Positions 43,077 through 51,938 of a stretch of 64,000 nucleotides of DNA are shown one piece after another. The notes under the pieces were generated by a model. That model had not been told where the DNA came from. It worked only from the letters and a program-made list of their open reading frames with translations, and searched no databases. Where the stretch lies: contig NZ_CP093301.1 of NCBI RefSeq assembly GCF_024362785.1, positions 2,108,001 to 2,172,000 on the forward strand. Direction: 5' to 3'. Source of the stretch: Evansella sp. LMS18. GTDB lineage: Bacteria > Bacillota > Bacilli > Bacillales > Salisediminibacteriaceae. Within the stretch, counting starts at the first letter, position 1, and each line of letters starts with the position of its first letter. The translations under genes and the position numbers were made by a program.

Positions 43077-44153
43077 ATGAAAATAATATATTTATTAATA
43101 GTTTCATTGTTTTTATTATTAACAGGAACGGGGTGTGCTGGGGAAATGGCGGCTTCTGCAGATGACATTGTAACCAATGTTTTAGAATCTGATAAAGAGA
43201 TTAATGCTTATTACGGGGAAGGCGAGATGATTTTTTCCAGCGGGGAGGACGTCTCAGAAAGGTCCTACTTCCAGGAATATGCTGCTGAGGATGGCAAGAG
43301 GAAGACTATCTTAATGGATATGGACACGAAGGAAAAGACAATCTCCATTAACGACGGAAAGCAAATATTAATCTATGAGGAAGCAAGCGGAACTGCCCAT
43401 ACGATAAATATTGAAAATATGGAGCTTCCCGGCATGATTGCCCCCCGGGAGCAGGTTACAAATATGCTGGAGTCCATGAAGGATTCCCATACGTACGAGG
43501 TCGCAGGAGAAGAAGAGATCAATGGGATGGAGACGTATCACTTAGTGATGAAGGCGAACTCAGAGAGCTCTCTTCTTGGAGATATAGAGTTCTGGGTGGA
43601 CCAGAAAACATGGTTCATGGTAAAAACAAAGTCTGCTGCTGGGGAATTCATGAGTGAAGTGGTTTATACGGAGATTGATTTCACTCCTGATTTCGATGAC
43701 GGAACATTTGTATTAAGCCTTCCTGAAGATATAGAGGTCACCTCTCTGGATGATGTCACTTCCTCCAGCACGTCAGGCACGGTAGCTGAGGCGGAGCAAG
43801 CATTAGGAAAAGCTTTTTATTTATTCCCTGATGAAATGGCGGAAATCGCGAATATAGAGATATACTCGTTGTCTGGGATAGCAGATCGGGAGGAAGTTTC
43901 GATTGATTATCTGATGGATGGCGTGCCAGCCTTTAATTTAACAGTTTTCCCTTCTCCTGAAGGAGCTGAAAAGGATTATAAGGACAGCGAAATACAGGTA
44001 AGAGGCAATCCGGCAGGGTACGAAGAGATGATCAGAGGAATTATCTGGGACGAGGATGGACTGAGATACTCGTTAATAATAGGAAACCCGGAGCTGGAAA
44101 AAGAAGAAATACTCGAAATGGCTGATAAAATGATTCATAGTTCGGAAGAGTAA
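43077..44153 (+). CDS. LolA-like lipoprotein in a two-component operon
   Basis: A 358-aa lipoprotein. The signal peptide (residues 1-18) ends GTGC with the lipidated Cys. Residues 25-215 resemble LolA/'outer membrane lipoprotein-sorting'-type folds ('YYGEGEMIFSSG', 'GMETYHLVMKA', 'FWVDQKTWFMVKTKS'), and the last 110 residues resemble DUF4367-type C-terminal domains. Gram-positives have no outer membrane, so this fold probably binds a lipophilic ligand or acts as a sensor cofactor. The gene starts right after the kinase stop. The ATG at 43077 is preceded by GAAAGGA; an ATG at 43068 would overlap the kinase gene. Confidence 0.7.
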   Translation: MKIIYLLIVSLFLLLTGTGCAGEMAASADDIVTNVLESDKEINAYYGEGEMIFSSGEDVSERSYFQEYAAEDGKRKTILMDMDTKEKTISINDGKQILIYEEASGTAHTINIENMELPGMIAPREQVTNMLESMKDSHTYEVAGEEEINGMETYHLVMKANSESSLLGDIEFWVDQKTWFMVKTKSAAGEFMSEVVYTEIDFTPDFDDGTFVLSLPEDIEVTSLDDVTSSSTSGTVAEAEQALGKAFYLFPDEMAEIANIEIYSLSGIADREEVSIDYLMDGVPAFNLTVFPSPEGAEKDYKDSEIQVRGNPAGYEEMIRGIIWDEDGLRYSLIIGNPELEKEEILEMADKMIHSSEE

Positions 44154-44476
44154 TATTATTTTTTGGGGGGCGCCCGTATAGAGAGTTCATGCGACCAAAA
44201 CTAAGTATATGATGAGGAAAAGCGGTCGTATACGGTTGTCACAACATGACTATTGAACAATGCATTTACACAAGAAGGTACCAATTATGGATTATCCAAT
44301 CCATAGTTGGTACCTTTTTTACTTTACTGGCGCTGTTACGTTCCACTTTATTTTTCTCCTGTCAAAGCCCTGCCAGGAGCAATTAATAAAGAGGTTTCCA
44401 AAGTAAACAGGCAGGCAATAGTAGCTATGTATGTGTTTTTATTAATAATTCTGAATTTTATAAAGGAGGGCAGAAC
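44154..44476. other. Intergenic region before the formate dehydrogenase gene
   Basis: It contains a strong terminator (44275-44320) and an AT-rich stretch before the dehydrogenase. No CRP/FNR-type palindrome or other operator is convincing. Confidence 0.45.
44275..44320 (+). terminator. Strong terminator of the two-component/lipoprotein operon
   Basis: AAGGTACCAATTATGGATT paired with AATCCATAGTTGGTACCTT (18 of 19), followed by TTTTTT. Confidence 0.88.
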
Positions 44477-47452
44477 ATGGATAAGGAAACAGCCGGCAAA
44501 ATATCTATCGAAGTTAACGGAGTAAAATTGACAGTTCGGGATAATAAAACGGTCCTCGAACACTTAAACAGCAGTTCCGTGGAAATCCCGCAAGTTTGTT
44601 ACCACCCTAGTTTGGGGGCGATTAAAACATGCGACACCTGTATTGTGGAAGTAAATGGCGAACTTGTGCGGGCATGCGAAACAAAGCTCAGAGACGGGGC
44701 AAAGATTGATACTAATCACAAGGATGTGAGGGAAGCCCAGGCCATCGCAATGGACAGAATTTTACATAACCACGAGCTTTACTGCACAGTCTGCGATTAT
44801 AACAATGGAAACTGTGAGGTTCATAATACAGTAAAAGAAATGAAGATTAACCATCAGCGGATTCCATTTGAACAGAAGCCTGCCCCTAAAGATGAATCCC
44901 ATCCATATTACCGCTATGACCCGGACCAGTGCATTTTATGCGGCCGCTGTGTGGAAGCATGCCAGGACGTACAGGTGACTGAAACTCTGTCTATCGACTG
45001 GAGCCAGGAGAGGCCGAGGGTTATATGGGATAACGATGTGCCCATTAATGAATCCTCCTGTGTGTCTTGCGGCCACTGCTCTACTGTATGTCCATGTAAT
45101 GCGATGATGGAAAAAGGAATGGAAGGCAATGCGGGCTATCTGACAGGACTGAATGAGAAGACACTCAGGCCAATGATCGAGCTTACGAAAAAAGTGGAGA
45201 CTGGCTACGGATCGATACTGGCTGTCTCCGAAATGGAAGCCGCAATGAGAGAGTCAAAGATTAAAAAGACAAAGACTGTCTGCACATACTGCGGGGTAGG
45301 CTGCAGCTTTGATATCTGGACGGAAGGCCGCAAAATTCTCAAAGTGGAACCTCAGCCGGGAGCACCGGCCAATGGGATTTCCACCTGTGTGAAAGGGAAG
45401 TTCGGCTGGGATTATGTGAACAGTGAAGAAAGGCTTACAAAGCCGCTGATCCGTGACGGGGACCGATTCAGGGAAGCGGACTGGAGCGAAGCATACGCTC
45501 TTATTGCAAAGAAATTTAACGAAATTATTGCTGAACAAGGGAAAGACGGCCTGGCCTTCATTAGCTCTTCGAAAACGACGAATGAGGAATCTTATTTAAT
45601 GCAGAAGCTGGCCCGGGCGGTCATTGGCACAAATAACGTGGACAACTGCTCCAGATACTGCCAGACACCGGCTACAGAAGGGCTGTTCAGAACCGTAGGA
45701 TACGGAGGGGATTCCGGCAGCATCGAAGATATAAAAAATGCAGAGCTTGTGCTGATTATTGGTTCAAATACAGCTGAATCCCACCCTGTCCTTGCTACAA
45801 GGGTAAAAAGCTCCCATAAGCTCCGCGGCCAGAAGCTCATTGTTTCTGATTTAAGAAAACATGAAATGGCCGACAGAGCTGATAAATTCATTCAGCCAAA
45901 GGCAGGCTCCGACCTCGTATGGATCTCAGCAGTTACAAAATACATTATCGACCAGGGGCTGGCTGACGAGGAATTTATAGAAAAGAATGTCAATAATTTT
46001 GAAGACTTCAGGATGAGCCTTGAAAAGTACACGATGGAATACGCCTACCAGAACACGGGGCTCCTGAAAGAGGAACTGATTGAAGTTGCCGAAATGATTG
46101 TGGAAGCAAGGACAGTTTGTACACTTTGGGCGATGGGAGTTACACAGCATTCCGGCGGAAGCGATACAAGTACAGCAATCTCCAACTTAATGCTTGTTAC
46201 CGGGAACTATATGAAGCCTGGTGCAGGAACTTACCCTCTCAGGGGCCATAATAACGTGCAGGGTGCCAGCGACTTCGGAAGCATGCCAAACCGTTTCCCT
46301 GGTTACGAGCTGGTATCAGATGAAGAGGTTCGGCGAAAATACGAAAAAGCCTGGGGAGTGAAGCTTTCCTGCGACCCTGGCTGGAATAACCATGAAATGG
46401 TCAGAGCGATTCATGAAGGCTCTCTGAAGGGAATGTACTTAAAGGGAGAGGACATGGGCATCGTTGACTCTAACCTGAACTATGTCCATGCTGCCTTCGA
46501 AAAACTGGACTTTTTCGTTGTGCAGGATATCTTTTTTACGAAGACAGCTCAATATGCTGATGTCGTTCTCCCAGCTAGCCCCAGCCTTGAAAAAGAAGGG
46601 ACATTCACTAATACAGAAAGAAGAATACAGCGTCTTTACCAGGCCCTCGAACCGTTAGGTGATTCGAAGCCTGACTGGCAGATTATTATGGAGGTGGCAA
46701 ATACGCTCGGTGCAGGCTGGGATTACAGCCACCCAGGCGAAATTATGGAGGAAGCGGCTTCACTGGCACCGCTGTTTTCCGGGGTAACTTATGATCGGCT
46801 TGAAGGATATAACAGCCTGCAGTGGCCGGTGCAGCCGGATGGTAAGGATACCCCGCTGCTTTTTAAAGATCGTTTTCCCTTCCCGGACGGAAAGGCGAGA
46901 CTCTATCCTGTGGACTGGACGCCGCCCCTTGAATTTGGGGAGGAATATGATCTTCACATAAATAATGGGCGTCTTCTCGAACACTTCCACGAAGGAAATA
47001 TGACGTATAAATCATCTGGAATTTCCAGCAAGACCCCTAAAGTTTTTGTGGAAGTTTCCCCAGAGCTTGCAGAAGAGCGGGGGCTTGAAAACGGTACTTT
47101 AGTCAGGCTGACCTCGCCATATGGCTCTGTAAAAGTGGAATGCCTTATTACGGACAGGGTGAAAGGAAACGAACTATACCTGCCCATGAATGATTCCGGT
47201 GAAGGAGCGATCAACTATTTAACGAGCAGCTACGCTGATAAGGATACGGACACACCGGCATATAAGGAAATATCAGCAAAGCTGGAAATCTTAAGGGCCA
47301 GTGGAGAAAGCCCGCTTCCAGGGACAAACCATCGAAATGGAAATCCTCAGCCGCAGATAGGTGTCCGGGTGGAGGAAAAATGGCAGCGGGAAGATTATGT
47401 TTTTCCAGGCAATCTCGTGCGTCACGGAAAGGGGGCTAAAGCAGATGGCTAA
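44477..47452 (+). CDS. Formate dehydrogenase, alpha subunit (molybdopterin, Cys type)
   Basis: A 991-aa cytoplasmic NAD-linked-type formate dehydrogenase like B. subtilis YrhE. Order: 2Fe-2S domain (residues 10-80, 'CDTC'), NuoG-like Cys/His cluster ('[15 protein letters not shown]', about 97), two 4Fe-4S sites ('[11 protein letters not shown]', '[11 protein letters not shown]'), the Mo-enzyme Fe4S4 motif ('CTYCGVGC', about 270), the molybdopterin core and the C-terminal dinucleotide-binding domain. The catalytic position is Cys395 ('[13 protein letters not shown]'), not selenocysteine. AAGGAGGG precedes the ATG. The DUF1641 partner overlaps its stop by 8 bases. Confidence 0.93.
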   Translation: MDKETAGKISIEVNGVKLTVRDNKTVLEHLNSSSVEIPQVCYHPSLGAIKTCDTCIVEVNGELVRACETKLRDGAKIDTNHKDVREAQAIAMDRILHNHELYCTVCDYNNGNCEVHNTVKEMKINHQRIPFEQKPAPKDESHPYYRYDPDQCILCGRCVEACQDVQVTETLSIDWSQERPRVIWDNDVPINESSCVSCGHCSTVCPCNAMMEKGMEGNAGYLTGLNEKTLRPMIELTKKVETGYGSILAVSEMEAAMRESKIKKTKTVCTYCGVGCSFDIWTEGRKILKVEPQPGAPANGISTCVKGKFGWDYVNSEERLTKPLIRDGDRFREADWSEAYALIAKKFNEIIAEQGKDGLAFISSSKTTNEESYLMQKLARAVIGTNNVDNCSRYCQTPATEGLFRTVGYGGDSGSIEDIKNAELVLIIGSNTAESHPVLATRVKSSHKLRGQKLIVSDLRKHEMADRADKFIQPKAGSDLVWISAVTKYIIDQGLADEEFIEKNVNNFEDFRMSLEKYTMEYAYQNTGLLKEELIEVAEMIVEARTVCTLWAMGVTQHSGGSDTSTAISNLMLVTGNYMKPGAGTYPLRGHNNVQGASDFGSMPNRFPGYELVSDEEVRRKYEKAWGVKLSCDPGWNNHEMVRAIHEGSLKGMYLKGEDMGIVDSNLNYVHAAFEKLDFFVVQDIFFTKTAQYADVVLPASPSLEKEGTFTNTERRIQRLYQALEPLGDSKPDWQIIMEVANTLGAGWDYSHPGEIMEEAASLAPLFSGVTYDRLEGYNSLQWPVQPDGKDTPLLFKDRFPFPDGKARLYPVDWTPPLEFGEEYDLHINNGRLLEHFHEGNMTYKSSGISSKTPKVFVEVSPELAEERGLENGTLVRLTSPYGSVKVECLITDRVKGNELYLPMNDSGEGAINYLTSSYADKDTDTPAYKEISAKLEILRASGESPLPGTNHRNGNPQPQIGVRVEEKWQREDYVFPGNLVRHGKGAKADG

Positions 47453-47954
47453 ACCAATCAGGAAAATTGAACCTATGCGGGTGACGGAAGAGGAAGAGAG
47501 GGCAGAGGCTCTGGAAGAAGTCCAGGAAGCACTTGTGGAAAATAAAGAAGCTGTTCTTGCCACGATTGACCTCATGAAGAATCTCCACGGCAGCGGTGTG
47601 ACGAGGTTATTAAACGGGCTGCTTGCGGAAGGTGATAAAGTACTTGAGATTATTGTAAAAGAAGCGAACAAGGACGAAAACACAAATACGATTCGAAATC
47701 TCCTGCTCCTTTTCGGCACGCTGGGGACAATCAATATGAAGGACATGGAACCTCTGCTGCGAAAAATCAATGCAGGGGTGGAACAGGCAGCGGTGGAGCC
47801 GGACCCGGAAGAAAAGACCGGCTACTTTGATCTGGTAAGAAAGCTGAAAGATCCGGAAGTGAATCGTTCATTAACATTGCTGCTTCGTTTTCTGGAAGGA
47901 ATGGGGCAGGAAACAAATACAGCAAATGAAGGAGCCCGGAAGGAAAAGGTATAA
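47445..47954 (+). CDS. DUF1641 protein, formate dehydrogenase partner (YrhD-like)
   Basis: A 169-aa, helix-rich, acidic protein of the DUF1641 family that accompanies YrhE-type formate dehydrogenases. It is probably a small accessory or electron-transfer-coupling subunit, as in B. subtilis YrhD. I chose the ATG at 47445, which lies inside the dehydrogenase stop overlap with AAAGGGGG upstream; longer forms run into the dehydrogenase gene. Confidence 0.82.
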   Translation: MAKPIRKIEPMRVTEEEERAEALEEVQEALVENKEAVLATIDLMKNLHGSGVTRLLNGLLAEGDKVLEIIVKEANKDENTNTIRNLLLLFGTLGTINMKDMEPLLRKINAGVEQAAVEPDPEEKTGYFDLVRKLKDPEVNRSLTLLLRFLEGMGQETNTANEGARKEKV

Positions 47955-48072
47955 CTGTTTTGGAGGGGCGCTGCCAGGAGGTCCTGGGAGCCTGCTGTTC
48001 CACTGTAGTTTATTTGTGGGGAATGCCGGGAAAGAAGAAGATAACTCTTATTATTTGAAGGGGGTATCTGAA

Positions 48073-48213
48073 ATGGACAGAAAACAATGGCCGCATAAAC
48101 ACATGAACGAAAAACACAATGGATTGAGTTCAGCACAGGAAGTTCATTACAGTAATGATTTTAAGAAAGCAGACCGAGCTGCTGAGAGTGCGAAAAAAGG
48201 CAGCAGCCGTTAA
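48073..48213 (+). CDS. Small hydrophilic protein of unknown function
   Basis: A 46-aa basic, Lys/His/Ala-rich protein ('AQEVHYSNDFKKADRAAESAKK'). AAGGGGGTATC lies before the ATG and a terminator follows. The style recalls small YfhD/YpzG-type proteins of Bacillaceae, but the match is too weak to name it. A longer in-frame extension (from 47926) overlaps the DUF1641 gene and is not supported. Confidence 0.55.
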   Translation: MDRKQWPHKHMNEKHNGLSSAQEVHYSNDFKKADRAAESAKKGSSR

Positions 48214-48231
48214 TAATTTTAGTGAAGATGC

Positions 48232-48268
48232 AAGCCTCCGGATCGTTTTGTTCCGGGGGCTTTGGTTT
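48232..48268 (+). terminator. Terminator of the small gene and formate dehydrogenase region
   Basis: AAGCCTCCGGA and TTCCGGGGGCTTT arms with T-rich end TTTGGTTT. Confidence 0.75.
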
Positions 48269-48309
48269 GAATGAGGGTATGATAGTTTAGTTTGTGAACG
48301 TGGAAAAAA

Positions 48310-48445
48310 GTGCGGGACAAATCTGGTTGTTGGAGGTGAAAGTTGTCCTGAAAAATAGATTTGCAGGACAAATCTGTCACTCAGAAGTATAATTTGTCCA
48401 GCAAAATAGATTTACGGGACCCCACTAATTGAAGGTTCACTTTAT
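48310..48445. repeat. Short hairpin repeats and a remnant of the dispersed element
   Basis: Three related segments contain CGGGACAAATCT, TTGTCCTG-aaaaatagatttg-CAGGACAA (an 8-bp hairpin) and TTTGTCCaGcaaaaTAGATTTaCGGGAC. The array then runs into ACCCCACTAATTGAAGG-TTCACTTTAT (48418-48445), the right end of the dispersed 158-bp repeat, here truncated. No gene is seen up to the DUF3916 gene stop. Confidence 0.6.
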
Positions 48446-48516
48446 AAAGCTTCATTGATAGTAATATTTCCCCGGCGCAGGTAGGGCGATTTAATAAACT
48501 CCACCCGTAAAGGAGA

Positions 48517-49032
48517 TTATTCTTCTCCTAATTCACCAATAAACCAGATCTCGCCTTCATTTGCGGTCCCTGTTTCATCAAGCAGGATTTCCTTATATCC
48601 TGACATCTGCATTATTTCCGGCACGGCCAGTCCCCATTCTTCCTGCAGGTTCCTGTTATCCGGGAGAGGGAGCCATTTCTGGTACTCGTTGTCCCGTGTG
48701 AAGAAACCTTCAAAATTGGCGGCTCCCTCAAAGATGATAATTTGAGCATTCCAAAGCGCAGGTAAATCTGCAGAGACAAAGACATAGTATTTTTCCGGCC
48801 CAGCTGGCTTGCAGCTGATCAGATGCGCCGCTCTGTCTATTAATGCCTGGATGCATTGACGCTTTATTTTTCGGGGGACTTTCTCTGAAGTAATGAAATC
48901 GTAGTCTGCAGGAAGGTGTAAGTGCCAGAATCCGTTATAAAATTCGTCTGGAAAATGTTCCGTCTCCTGTTCGAGACGGTGGACAATTGCTTCAGTTTTT
49001 CGGCCCAGCCCTCTCATTTTCTTTTTTCTCAT
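48517..49032 (-). CDS. DUF3916 family protein
   Basis: A 171-aa cytosolic protein of unknown function matching DUF3916 ('FYNGFWHLHLPADYDFITSEK', 'CIQALIDRAAHLI', 'LWNAQIIIFEG'). The N-terminus is basic and the C-terminus acidic. The ATG follows AGGGGGATGACACA. There is no operon partner. Confidence 0.8.
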   Translation of the reverse strand: MRKKKMRGLGRKTEAIVHRLEQETEHFPDEFYNGFWHLHLPADYDFITSEKVPRKIKRQCIQALIDRAAHLISCKPAGPEKYYVFVSADLPALWNAQIIIFEGAANFEGFFTRDNEYQKWLPLPDNRNLQEEWGLAVPEIMQMSGYKEILLDETGTANEGEIWFIGELGEE

Positions 49033-49100
49033 TGTGTCATCCCCCTGATAATTAACTTTTGCCTGATGAAAAGAACGAAATCTATTCTTTAGTATAATTA

Positions 49101-49134
49101 AAAACGGGCTTCCATACCCGGAAAGCCCGTTATT
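49101..49134 (-). terminator. Terminator of the DinB-family gene
   Basis: AACGGGCTTtCC/GGaAAGCCCGTT on the minus strand followed by TTTTAATT. Confidence 0.8.
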
Positions 49135-49138
49135 GATA

Positions 49139-49597
49139 TTAACCTCTGCTCACGAACATCGGCAAGTCTGTATGGCCGAGCTCACGTACATAAACGAATA
49201 AATTTCCTTTATGGTTAATCTCATGGTCCATCGCAATTCGGAGAAGCTGGCCGCCAGGGAGTTCGGCTCCCAGCATTTTCGTCATGTCCACCATGGCATC
49301 ATAATCCTCGTCGGACATGGACTGAATAACTTTAACCGTTTCATCCGTATACAGCTTTGTCAATTCCAGCAGATCCACTTCTTCATTTTCATCGTGGAGC
49401 TTCTTTGCCTCCTGCTTTGCAGCTGCGGAAGCGAACTGATAAAAGCTTGTAAGCATGTGGGTAACGAGAGTTTTCGCGCTCATCGACGTTTCTGTTGGCT
49501 TATAGTCATAATCCTCTTTGCTGATTTTTTCTGCCAGCTCATTCGTTACGTTGCGGTGAGATAAAAAGTAGTTTACAAAATTATCACTTTTGCTCAT
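49139..49597 (-). CDS. DinB family protein
   Basis: A 152-aa four-helix-bundle protein of the DinB/YfiT type. Metal-binding His candidates are in 'LVTHML' and 'MDHEINHKGNLF'. Members include thiol-dependent S-transferases, and many have no known role. Start at 49597: the ATG has AGGAGG 8 nt upstream. A longer reading of 14 residues lacks this. Confidence 0.82.
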   Translation of the reverse strand: MSKSDNFVNYFLSHRNVTNELAEKISKEDYDYKPTETSMSAKTLVTHMLTSFYQFASAAAKQEAKKLHDENEEVDLLELTKLYTDETVKVIQSMSDEDYDAMVDMTKMLGAELPGGQLLRIAMDHEINHKGNLFVYVRELGHTDLPMFVSRG

Positions 49598-49728
49598 TTC
49601 CCATTCCTCCTGTTTTAAGGATATGTATCTACCATACAATGTAGCGTAAACGGGGCGGGAGAGTCAAAAAATTAACATTTATGAACTGCAGCCAGGGGAA
49701 AGGAGGTTGCTTTACTGTTTATCACAAT

Positions 49729-49760
49729 AAACGGCACCCTCTTTTTCGGGTGCCGTTTCG
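49729..49760 (-). terminator. Terminator of the 97-aa gene
   Basis: ACGGCACCC/GGGTGCCGT hairpin; on the minus strand it runs into TTTATTG. Confidence 0.7.
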
Positions 49761-49768
49761 TCATTTCA

Positions 49769-50062
49769 TTAAATTTCTAATCTTCTCATCAGATCTTCTA
49801 ACACCTCTTCATTGTAATCGAGGCAGTAGCCTTCAACGTAATTGTCATCGATCTGTCCTTTTCCTTCTTCAGCGTATACTCCGATGCTGATTAGATCTTT
49901 ACCCTTTTCCTCGGAGGACTCTTTAATATATTGCTTTGGAATATCTGTCTCGTAACTAACATTTTTTTCATCCAGAACGCCTTTAACTTCCTGAACGAAC
50001 TTACCAGGATATTCTTTGTTCAGTACATTTCTTCCGCTGTTATAAACATTTACTTCGATCAT
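49769..50062 (-). CDS. Small acidic protein of unknown function
   Basis: A 97-aa hydrophilic, Glu/Asp-rich protein without Trp, signal or membrane helix. The ATG follows AAGGGTGAGGCGAA. The alternating strand/helix pattern ('MIEVNVYNSG', 'DLISIGVYAEEG') suggests a small alpha-beta fold. I do not recognise a family. It may be a general intracellular protein of Bacillaceae. Confidence 0.6.
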   Translation of the reverse strand: MIEVNVYNSGRNVLNKEYPGKFVQEVKGVLDEKNVSYETDIPKQYIKESSEEKGKDLISIGVYAEEGKGQIDDNYVEGYCLDYNEEVLEDLMRRLEI

Positions 50063-50371
50063 TTCGCCTCACCCTTCCTTCTTCGTTGATAAATTTCAGC
50101 TAAAAGTGGTGAATAACTTTTCCTCGTCAACGAGGAGATCTCCAGTCACTGAGGACGCCCAAAAGGGTGCCTCCTGATAAATTCTTTTCCTTGTTTTTGT
50201 TTTGTGTAAACTTTCACATGGGGTCAGACCCCCGAACTTTTTTGAGGATAGGTATAATTCCTCTTGCCTGGTTGGAAAATAGTTTAGGATGAATCTTCCT
50301 CTGGGAGGGTATAGAGAAAACATAGAGAGTAAAAACTTTAAAAATATAATCAGAGGAAGGTGGATCTCAAG
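50063..50371. other. Intergenic region with a GGGGTCAGACCCC palindrome
   Basis: No gene. A short palindrome GGGGTCAGACCCC near 50219 is followed by CGAACTTTTTT, a terminator-like element of a type often dispersed in bacilli. Two minor inverted segments (CTCGTCAACGAG at about 50132) are seen. The promoter of the next gene is probably just before 50340. Confidence 0.45.
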
Positions 50372-50608
50372 ATGGTCGAAACAACACTCATAGTGAGCGA
50401 AGCTACTGAGCAGCAGCCGATACAGGAGCTGGAATCAGTTCTGATGAAAATGGATGGCATCGAAAGAGCACTCGTCGATACGGATGACGGGGAGGTTAAA
50501 CTGACATACAATGAAGAAACGATTTCTCAGGAAGAGATTATCGAAAAGATTAAGCAGGAAGGCTTCACACTTAAGGGTCCGAACCAGGGCGGGGATATAA
50601 ACGCATAG
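50372..50608 (+). CDS. Heavy-metal-associated-type domain protein without CxxC
   Basis: A 78-aa protein with the ferredoxin-like beta-alpha-beta-beta-alpha-beta pattern of HMA domains ('LESVLMKMDGIERALVDTDDGEVKLTYNEETISQEEIIEKIKQEGF' spans the second half of the fold). The metal-binding CxxC is absent: the N-terminal loop reads 'SEATEQQPIQ'. It therefore probably does not carry copper. ATG at 50372 with GGAAGGTGG 8 nt upstream; a GTG at 50360 lies too close to it. Confidence 0.65.
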   Translation: MVETTLIVSEATEQQPIQELESVLMKMDGIERALVDTDDGEVKLTYNEETISQEEIIEKIKQEGFTLKGPNQGGDINA

Positions 50609-50651
50609 CAAGCATGAGCCTGCCCGGGCTCATGCTTGTTTACTTGAGATC

Positions 50652-50840
50652 CCATCTGCGAAATTGGCATGCTAATCAGCGAAAAAGGAGGTTCAACTTG
50701 CGAAACCAGCAGGCCAACCTGCAATCCAGGATCCAATCAGCGAAAACGGCGTGTCAATCAACGAACCAGGATCCAATCAACGAAACCGGCGTATCAATCA
50801 GCGAAACCAGCAGGCCAACCAGCGAAACGCACTCCGTACA
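50652..50840. repeat. Degenerate 21-bp tandem repeats
   Basis: GCGAAA (or a near form) recurs at 50658, 50679, 50700, 50721, 50740, 50761, 50780, 50801 and 50822, spaced 19 or 21 bp. The consensus is about AATCAGCGAAACCNGC. The 19/21 spacing keeps the repeats about two DNA turns apart. No protein repeat is implied. Confidence 0.8.
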
Positions 50841-50878
50841 TGTTTGAGTGAAAATTAACTGAGAAAGGAGGAAGCAAA

Positions 50879-51835
50879 ATGACCAACCAGTATGAAACAG
50901 CAACCTTTGCGGGAGGGCGATTCTGGTATCTTGTCCGGCCATTCATAGAAATGGAGGGAACAGAAGAAGTTATTTCAGGATATGCTCATGCGGCGTCAAA
51001 GCCAGATGGGGAAGAACATAATAATCATCACCAAACCAACTACCGGGAAGCAGTACAGATAAAATATAATCCGGAAATTACATCCTATAATAATCTCCTG
51101 CATGTATTCTGGCGCCAGATCGATCCCACGGATGCGGGAGGGCAGTTTAACGACAGAGGGCAACGCTATGCACCTGCAGTGTTTTACCATAATGAAAATC
51201 AGAAGCGCCAGGCTGAGGAAGCAAAGTATGACCTGGAAAACAGCAGCCGATTCCAACCCTCTGTAGCTGTTGAGATACTTCAGCTGGAACACTTCTCCCA
51301 TGCAAGTGAGTTCCATCAGTATTTTTACAAAAAGCATCCTTTCCGCTACAAGCTTCTTGCTGCAAGATCCAAACGGGAGGGAGCCTTAAAAGAAATCTGG
51401 AAGGACACCCAAAAAGACAGGGAGTTGAGAGAGCGCCTGACCCCAATACAGTATGAGGTGACTCAGCTTAACAAAACAGAAATGCCATATGAAAATGAGT
51501 ACTGGGATAACGAAAGAGAGGGACTGTATGTTGATATTGTTTCAGGCGAGCCGCTGTTTACCACTAAAGATCAATACGATGCTGGCTGCGGATGGCCAAG
51601 CTTTACAAGGCCGGTTAATAAAAACAATATTAAAGAAGAAATGGATGTAAGCCATGACATAGTCAGAACAGAGGTGCGGAGCCGGGAAGCTGACTCTCAT
51701 TTAGGACATCTGTTCCTGGATGGCCCAGTTAAGGAAGGTGGACTTCGTTACTGTATAAACTCTGCGGCACTTCGGTTCATACCTGTTGAGGAGCTGGAAA
51801 AGGAAGGATACGGGGAATATAAAAAGTTTATCTAG
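50879..51835 (+). CDS. MsrA-MsrB fusion with an inactive-looking MsrA domain
   Basis: A 318-aa fusion. The C-terminal MsrB domain (about residues 175-318) looks active: 'CGWPSF' carries the zinc/structural region, and the catalytic Cys is in '[11 protein letters not shown]'. The N-terminal MsrA domain (1-160) keeps the fold ('GYAHAAS', '[15 protein letters not shown]') but the active-site GCFWC reads GRFWY: catalytic Cys14 is Arg14 (CGA codon) and the second Cys is Tyr17. The 'EVCSGTTGH' Cys is also missing. So only methionine-R-sulfoxide reduction is expected. ATG at 50879 follows GGAGGAAGCAAA. Confidence 0.85.
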   Translation: MTNQYETATFAGGRFWYLVRPFIEMEGTEEVISGYAHAASKPDGEEHNNHHQTNYREAVQIKYNPEITSYNNLLHVFWRQIDPTDAGGQFNDRGQRYAPAVFYHNENQKRQAEEAKYDLENSSRFQPSVAVEILQLEHFSHASEFHQYFYKKHPFRYKLLAARSKREGALKEIWKDTQKDRELRERLTPIQYEVTQLNKTEMPYENEYWDNEREGLYVDIVSGEPLFTTKDQYDAGCGWPSFTRPVNKNNIKEEMDVSHDIVRTEVRSREADSHLGHLFLDGPVKEGGLRYCINSAALRFIPVEELEKEGYGEYKKFI

Positions 51836-51938
51836 CATTTAAATAACGCCCAGGTCAGCCAAACATAAATATTTCAGCCCACACAGCCTGTGTTAAAATA
51901 AATTTATGTTATCTGATTATTCAGAAGGAGGCCTGTGT

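Noticed and set aside
50614-50851. Two plus-strand ORFs over the 21-bp repeats
   Set aside because: They exist because 21 is a multiple of three and the repeats lack stops; there is no ribosome binding site and the 19-bp units break the frame.
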